Source: Cytophagales bacterium Ga0077538
GTDB lineage: Bacteria > Bacteroidota > Bacteroidia > Cytophagales > Cyclobacteriaceae
NCBI GenBank assembly: GCA_001464155.1
Contig: LNEN01000260.1
Span: forward strand, 1 to 33,661
Direction: 5' to 3'
DNA: 33,661 nt
In this document: one piece after another, positions 33,115 to 33,661 of the stretch
How the letters are laid out: each line of letters begins with the position of its first letter
How positions within the stretch are numbered: position 1 is the stretch's first letter
The notes under the pieces: model-generated
Databases searched by the model: none
The model's input: the letters and a program-made list of their open reading frames with translations, nothing else
Told to the model about the DNA's origin: nothing
Translations under genes and position numbers: made by a program

Positions 33115-33128
33115 CCAACTCAAAAATT

Positions 33129-33661
33129 ATGAGCTCCTCTCTTTATCCCTGCCTTTGGTTCGACAATCATGCATCCGAGGCTGCTACCTTTTACACCAGC
33201 TTGTTTAAAGATGCAACCATCACCGATAGCAATCCCATTGTTACGATGTTTCGCATCGGAGACAAAAAGTTTATGTGCCTGAACGGTGGCCCCAAATTCT
33301 CCATCACTCCCTCCATTTCACTTTTTGTGTATTGCAAAACTGTTGAGGAGATAAATACATTATGGAATAAACTCATTCAGGGTGGTTCTGTTATGATGGA
33401 CATTAATCAATACCCCTGGAGCGAACGGTACGGTTGGCTGAAAGACAAGTTTGGGTTAACCTGGCAAATCAGCCTAGTCAATCCAGGAGAATTGGAAAGC
33501 ATTCGGCCTAGTATGCTCTTCACAGGTTCAGTTTTTGGAAAGGCAGAAGAAGCCATGCGTTTTTACACCCAGACTTTTAAAAACTCTTCCATCACACGAC
33601 TGTCGCATTACTCAACCGGAGATGCGAATGCGGGAAAAGTACTCTATGCAGAATTTCAACT
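33129..33661 (+). CDS. Two-domain VOC-fold (PhnB-like) protein, C-terminus cut by window edge
   Basis: The frame from the ATG at 33129 is open to the window end (177 residues). The first domain starts LYPCLWFDNHASEAATFYTSLF and ends PWSERYGWLKDKFGLTWQIS. A second copy begins RPSMLFTGSVFGKAEEAMRFYTQTF, so the gene encodes a tandem VOC protein of which the second half is cut. This layout is typical of the 3-demethylubiquinone-9 3-methyltransferase-like Pfam family (misnamed). It lies 14 bases after the single-domain VOC gene. Confidence 0.9.
   Translation, partial: MSSSLYPCLWFDNHASEAATFYTSLFKDATITDSNPIVTMFRIGDKKFMCLNGGPKFSITPSISLFVYCKTVEEINTLWNKLIQGGSVMMDINQYPWSERYGWLKDKFGLTWQISLVNPGELESIRPSMLFTGSVFGKAEEAMRFYTQTFKNSSITRLSHYSTGDANAGKVLYAEFQ

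Noticed and set aside
32677-33661. Calling the VOC genes phnB (phosphonate) or ubiquinone methyltransferases
   Set aside because: The names are inherited by fold similarity; no phosphonate or quinone genes are nearby and no SAM motif is present.

Overview
The window reads as chromosomal DNA of a free-living Bacteroidota bacterium, most likely Cytophagales-like. The evidence is the gene families (a SusC-type TonB receptor paired with a DUF4249 lipoprotein, MacB/FtsX-type permeases of about 790 residues, BNR/VPS10-like secreted proteins, a TPR histidine kinase, DUF6232), promoters that fit the Bacteroidota TTG-N19-TAnnTTTG pattern, and intergenic palindromes that start TGTCA and end TGACA. Coding density is high. 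No stretch over 300 bases lacks a gene; the largest gaps are 26909-27197 and 21472-21758. I saw no tRNA, rRNA, CRISPR array, transposase or phage gene.

Layout. 1-1211 (-): MFS transporter cut by the window edge. 1437-4568 (+): large secreted BNR/VPS10-like beta-propeller protein, with a paralogue at 9231-12293 (+). Between them lie a hotdog thioesterase (-), an ABC permease (-), a Crp/Fnr regulator (+) and an SRPBCC protein (+). 12422-14083: DUF6232 membrane protein (-), then a 2OG-Fe(II) oxygenase of the Oxygenase-NA type followed two bases later by an Ada-type zinc-domain gene broken by an in-frame TAG. 14255-20558 (+): complete RND efflux locus in the order TetR, TolC, periplasmic adaptor lipoprotein, RND pump. 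20737-21471: coiled-coil lipoprotein. 21759-23601: TPR sensor histidine kinase whose signal peptide is out of frame with the rest. 26908-23598 (-): five-gene redox cluster (pirin, pirin, nitroreductase, OsmC, CDGSH iron-sulfur protein). 27198-30323 (+): TonB receptor and DUF4249 lipoprotein. 31963-30328 (-): GlxA/AraC regulator and SDR. 32072-33661 (+): AHSA1-type SRPBCC protein and two VOC (PhnB-like) proteins, the last cut by the edge.

How the genes relate. The efflux locus has two matching 13-bp candidate operators, one before tetR and one just before the tolC-like start, consistent with autoregulation and operon control. The Crp/Fnr gene encodes a recognition helix with the E..SR spacing of FNR. 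A perfect FNR-type palindrome overlaps its stop codon, about 42 bases before the start site inferred for the adjacent SRPBCC gene.

The least explained structure is a set of four degenerate arrays with a strict 7-bp period (4714-4783, 16306-16340, 24031-24079, 26027-26096). They lie at gene 3' ends and fill spacers between operon genes. In two cases they supply the last codons of the upstream protein. I found no standard feature class that explains them.
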